NCBI RefSeq assembly: GCF_001625215.2
Contig: NC_030384.2
Location: 37,048,390-37,112,389, forward strand
DNA: 64,000 nt
Direction: 5' to 3'
DNA from: Daucus carota subsp. sativus
Lineage: Eukaryota > Streptophyta > Magnoliopsida > Apiales > Apiaceae
Both the position numbers and the translations under genes were made by a program. The stretch's first letter is position 1; each line of letters begins with the position of its first letter. Below the pieces are notes generated by a model that saw nothing but the letters and a program-made list of their open reading frames with translations, searched no databases and had not been told where the DNA came from. Below, in pieces: positions 62,134-64,000 of this stretch.

Positions 62134-63687
62134 ATGGGATTGCCGCAAGTAACTTATAGTGAGCCTTCTGAGGTCACAGTGTCATTGAGTACATTGAGTA
62201 CATTAGTGCAAAATCGACCAGCATTTGCTGATATGAGCACGTGTGGTCTGGAAACTGGATGTGTGAGATCAAGTAGTGGGAATGCTATATGCAGTTCGAT
62301 AGGAGAACTTAATGAACAAAAATCACCGGAGAATAATTTATCAATTCCTATGAGTGAAAGAAGTCCACTTCCATTTTCTAGGATTTTGGGTTTTAGTATG
62401 AGAAATTCTTTAACTTCTAATGCTCAGAATTCAGATGACTCTGCACCTTCGTCTACCTATGGTATTACTGTTGGTGAATCTGAATCAAATGGTTCACTTG
62501 CGAGGAAGCGAATGCTGTCACCTTTAAGCAGTAGGATTTTTCCCAAGCAATTTAGCGGTGCTTCTTTAGATATTGGTGGCAGCAATTTTCAAAGTGATTC
62601 ACAAAAAAATAGTAGTAGTTATAGTAGACTCACAGGTCAAGATTTCAAGAAAGCTAATATTGGGAGAGACAAGGCTTTCATTTCACCAGAGTCTTCTGTG
62701 TCTAATTACGCAGCACAGAATGACTTTGTGTATGATAGTGGCATGGGATCCTCTGTTTGTTTCACTGATGGCCCGGTGCTAGATCAAAAGGAATTATTAT
62801 CTCATGCTTGGTGTTCGTCACCTGGTCTTGACCCCTTGGGTGAATCATGTAGGACAAAGCCCCGAACTAGTGCAATCTTAGTATCTGCAGAGACGATAAC
62901 CTCTATTCCTCTCTCTTTATCTCCTCTTGGTCCTAGATTGTCTGCTAATAGCAAAGCTGAAGGAGGATGCAGGAAGGAAAGAAAAGAGTATAGAGGTGAA
63001 TACCTTACTTTTAGAGACACGGAAGAGGCCCTTAATAAGAATGCTCTAGGCATCATCTTTTCATATGAAGAGGAGGAGCATTCAAGAATAGAGAGTAAAT
63101 CTTTCGAAGATACAGCTTTTCTGCATAACAATTTACAATCGACTTCATCAGAGAATAAATTTGGAAAGAGTTGGCCTTTCAGTCGAGATATCGCAGGGTT
63201 TTCCCCTTGCACAAAGTTGGATAGAAATATGAAAGGACTCCCTGTGAGAAGGTCACTGGTTGGTTCATTTGAGGAATCTCTTCTGTCTGGTCGACTATTT
63301 GGAAATTTTACTCAGGTTATCTACTTTTTAACATGATAGAGGAAGATTCTAAAATTACTTCGAAGTTTCAGTTCTGTTTTGAGACTGTCCATAATGAAGG
63401 TCAATTCTTATGCACATATTCTTATCTTTGTACTGCAGAAAATTGATGGTTTCCTTGCTGTACTAAGCGTAACTGGAGGGAATTTTTCACCAAAATCGCA
63501 GAAGCTTCCTTTTTCAGTAACCAGTATCGATGGAGACAACTACTTGCTATACTGTGCATCCATAGATCTTGCAGGAAATTCTCCATCAACAAAGTGCAGA
63601 AGAAACTCTAAGGAAGACCTATGCATTGGGAACTCACGTAGTTCAAGGAGTCGTTTACGTATCCCAGTGAAAGGGCGGATACAGCTG
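62134..63687 (+). CDS. Atos-like protein (FAM214 family), 5' part
   Basis: Two exons lie in the window (62134-63315 and 63439-63687, phase 0 at both ends, 477 codons). The gene continues beyond the right edge, after a donor at 63688 (CAGCTG|GTACTG). The start ATG at 62134 opens MGLPQVTYSEPSEV. The first 370 residues are Ser-rich and mostly unstructured. The conserved Atos block begins at RRSLVGSFEESLLSGR (about 372-387) and continues into KIDGFLAVLSVTGGNFSPKSQKLPF (395-419). RIPVKGRIQL opens the second conserved (chromosome-segregation, Chr_seg) domain just at the edge. Animal Atos/FAM214 proteins are nuclear regulators; the plant role is not established. An in-frame TTG lies at 62092, but the ATG is the sensible start. 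Confidence 0.88.
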
Positions 63688-64000
63688 GTACTGATCCTTC
63701 CACTATCCAAACTAAAGATGGTGGAATTGTAAAGGCCTATTAAATGCAGTGTTGAAAAAGTTGATCGTAGTATACCACTTAAATGCGATTGCAATATGAT
63801 CTCTGTTGTTATTACCATTGCTGCGGCCTGTTTTTATGTGCGTATTGGGTACCCTTTACTGAACTATACTTTATTTCTATTATGTGGCCTTGGCTAGAAG
63901 TCAATATGACATAGTCTGCATGTATTAATGTAAATGGAATAATATTGCAGTACATGGTTGGATTTGGTATTGTCTAGATTTTTAGTTTTTTGAACTCGTT
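63688..64000 (+). other. Intron of the Atos-like gene to the window edge
   Basis: The sequence after the donor shows no continuation of the Chr_seg domain, which should carry on after RIPVKGRIQL. The next exon must lie beyond base 64000. Confidence 0.6.

Overview
The window is plant nuclear DNA. Its genes have many short exons with GT..AG introns and A+T-rich introns, the intergenic DNA is A+T-rich, and every recognisable protein belongs to a land-plant family (CC-type glutaredoxin, EXO70, RLCK-VII kinase, NAC factor, GDPD, At2g33490-like BAR protein, Atos-like protein). A eudicot is most likely. Species cannot be fixed from the sequence alone. I rebuilt exons by hand from splice sites and reading phase. 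For six multi-exon genes the summed coding lengths are exact multiples of three, or stay in phase to the window edge.

Layout, left to right: a ROXY-type glutaredoxin (2877-3242, minus); a repeat-rich gap (3.4-10.4 kb) with four elements, two of them carrying a second element inside; an RPRD/Rtt103-like protein with a CTD-interacting domain (10382-15830, minus, 7 coding exons plus a probable leader exon near 17.4 kb); an intronless EXO70 gene (20094-22094, plus); a PBS1-like receptor-like cytoplasmic kinase (25322-29183, plus, 6 exons); a glycerophosphodiester phosphodiesterase (33066-34650, plus, 6 exons) with two PHR1-type P1BS sites close upstream; a divergent NAC factor (38087-39010, plus, 3 exons); a 2.2-kb PIF/Harbinger transposon with an inactivated transposase (45379-47621); a poly(A)-tailed retroposed insert (47731-48250); a BAR-domain protein (48654-57698, plus, 10 exons); and the 5' part of an Atos-like gene running off the right edge (from 62134).

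The genes look like an ordinary collection of unrelated eukaryotic genes, with no operon or pathway cluster. What stands out is the small-transposon landscape. Many MITEs can be delimited with terminal inverted repeats and target duplications: Stowaway (TA), Tourist/PIF (TAA or TTA), hAT (8 bp) and Mutator-like (9-10 bp). At least four, probably five, carry a second element inside, which gives a relative insertion order. I found no CRISPR array, rRNA, convincing tRNA or viral gene, and nothing that I would call a new biological system. The best leads are the crippled Harbinger element, the duplication that preserves an empty Stowaway target site, the retroposed insert with perfect target duplications, and the paired P1BS sites before the GDPD gene.
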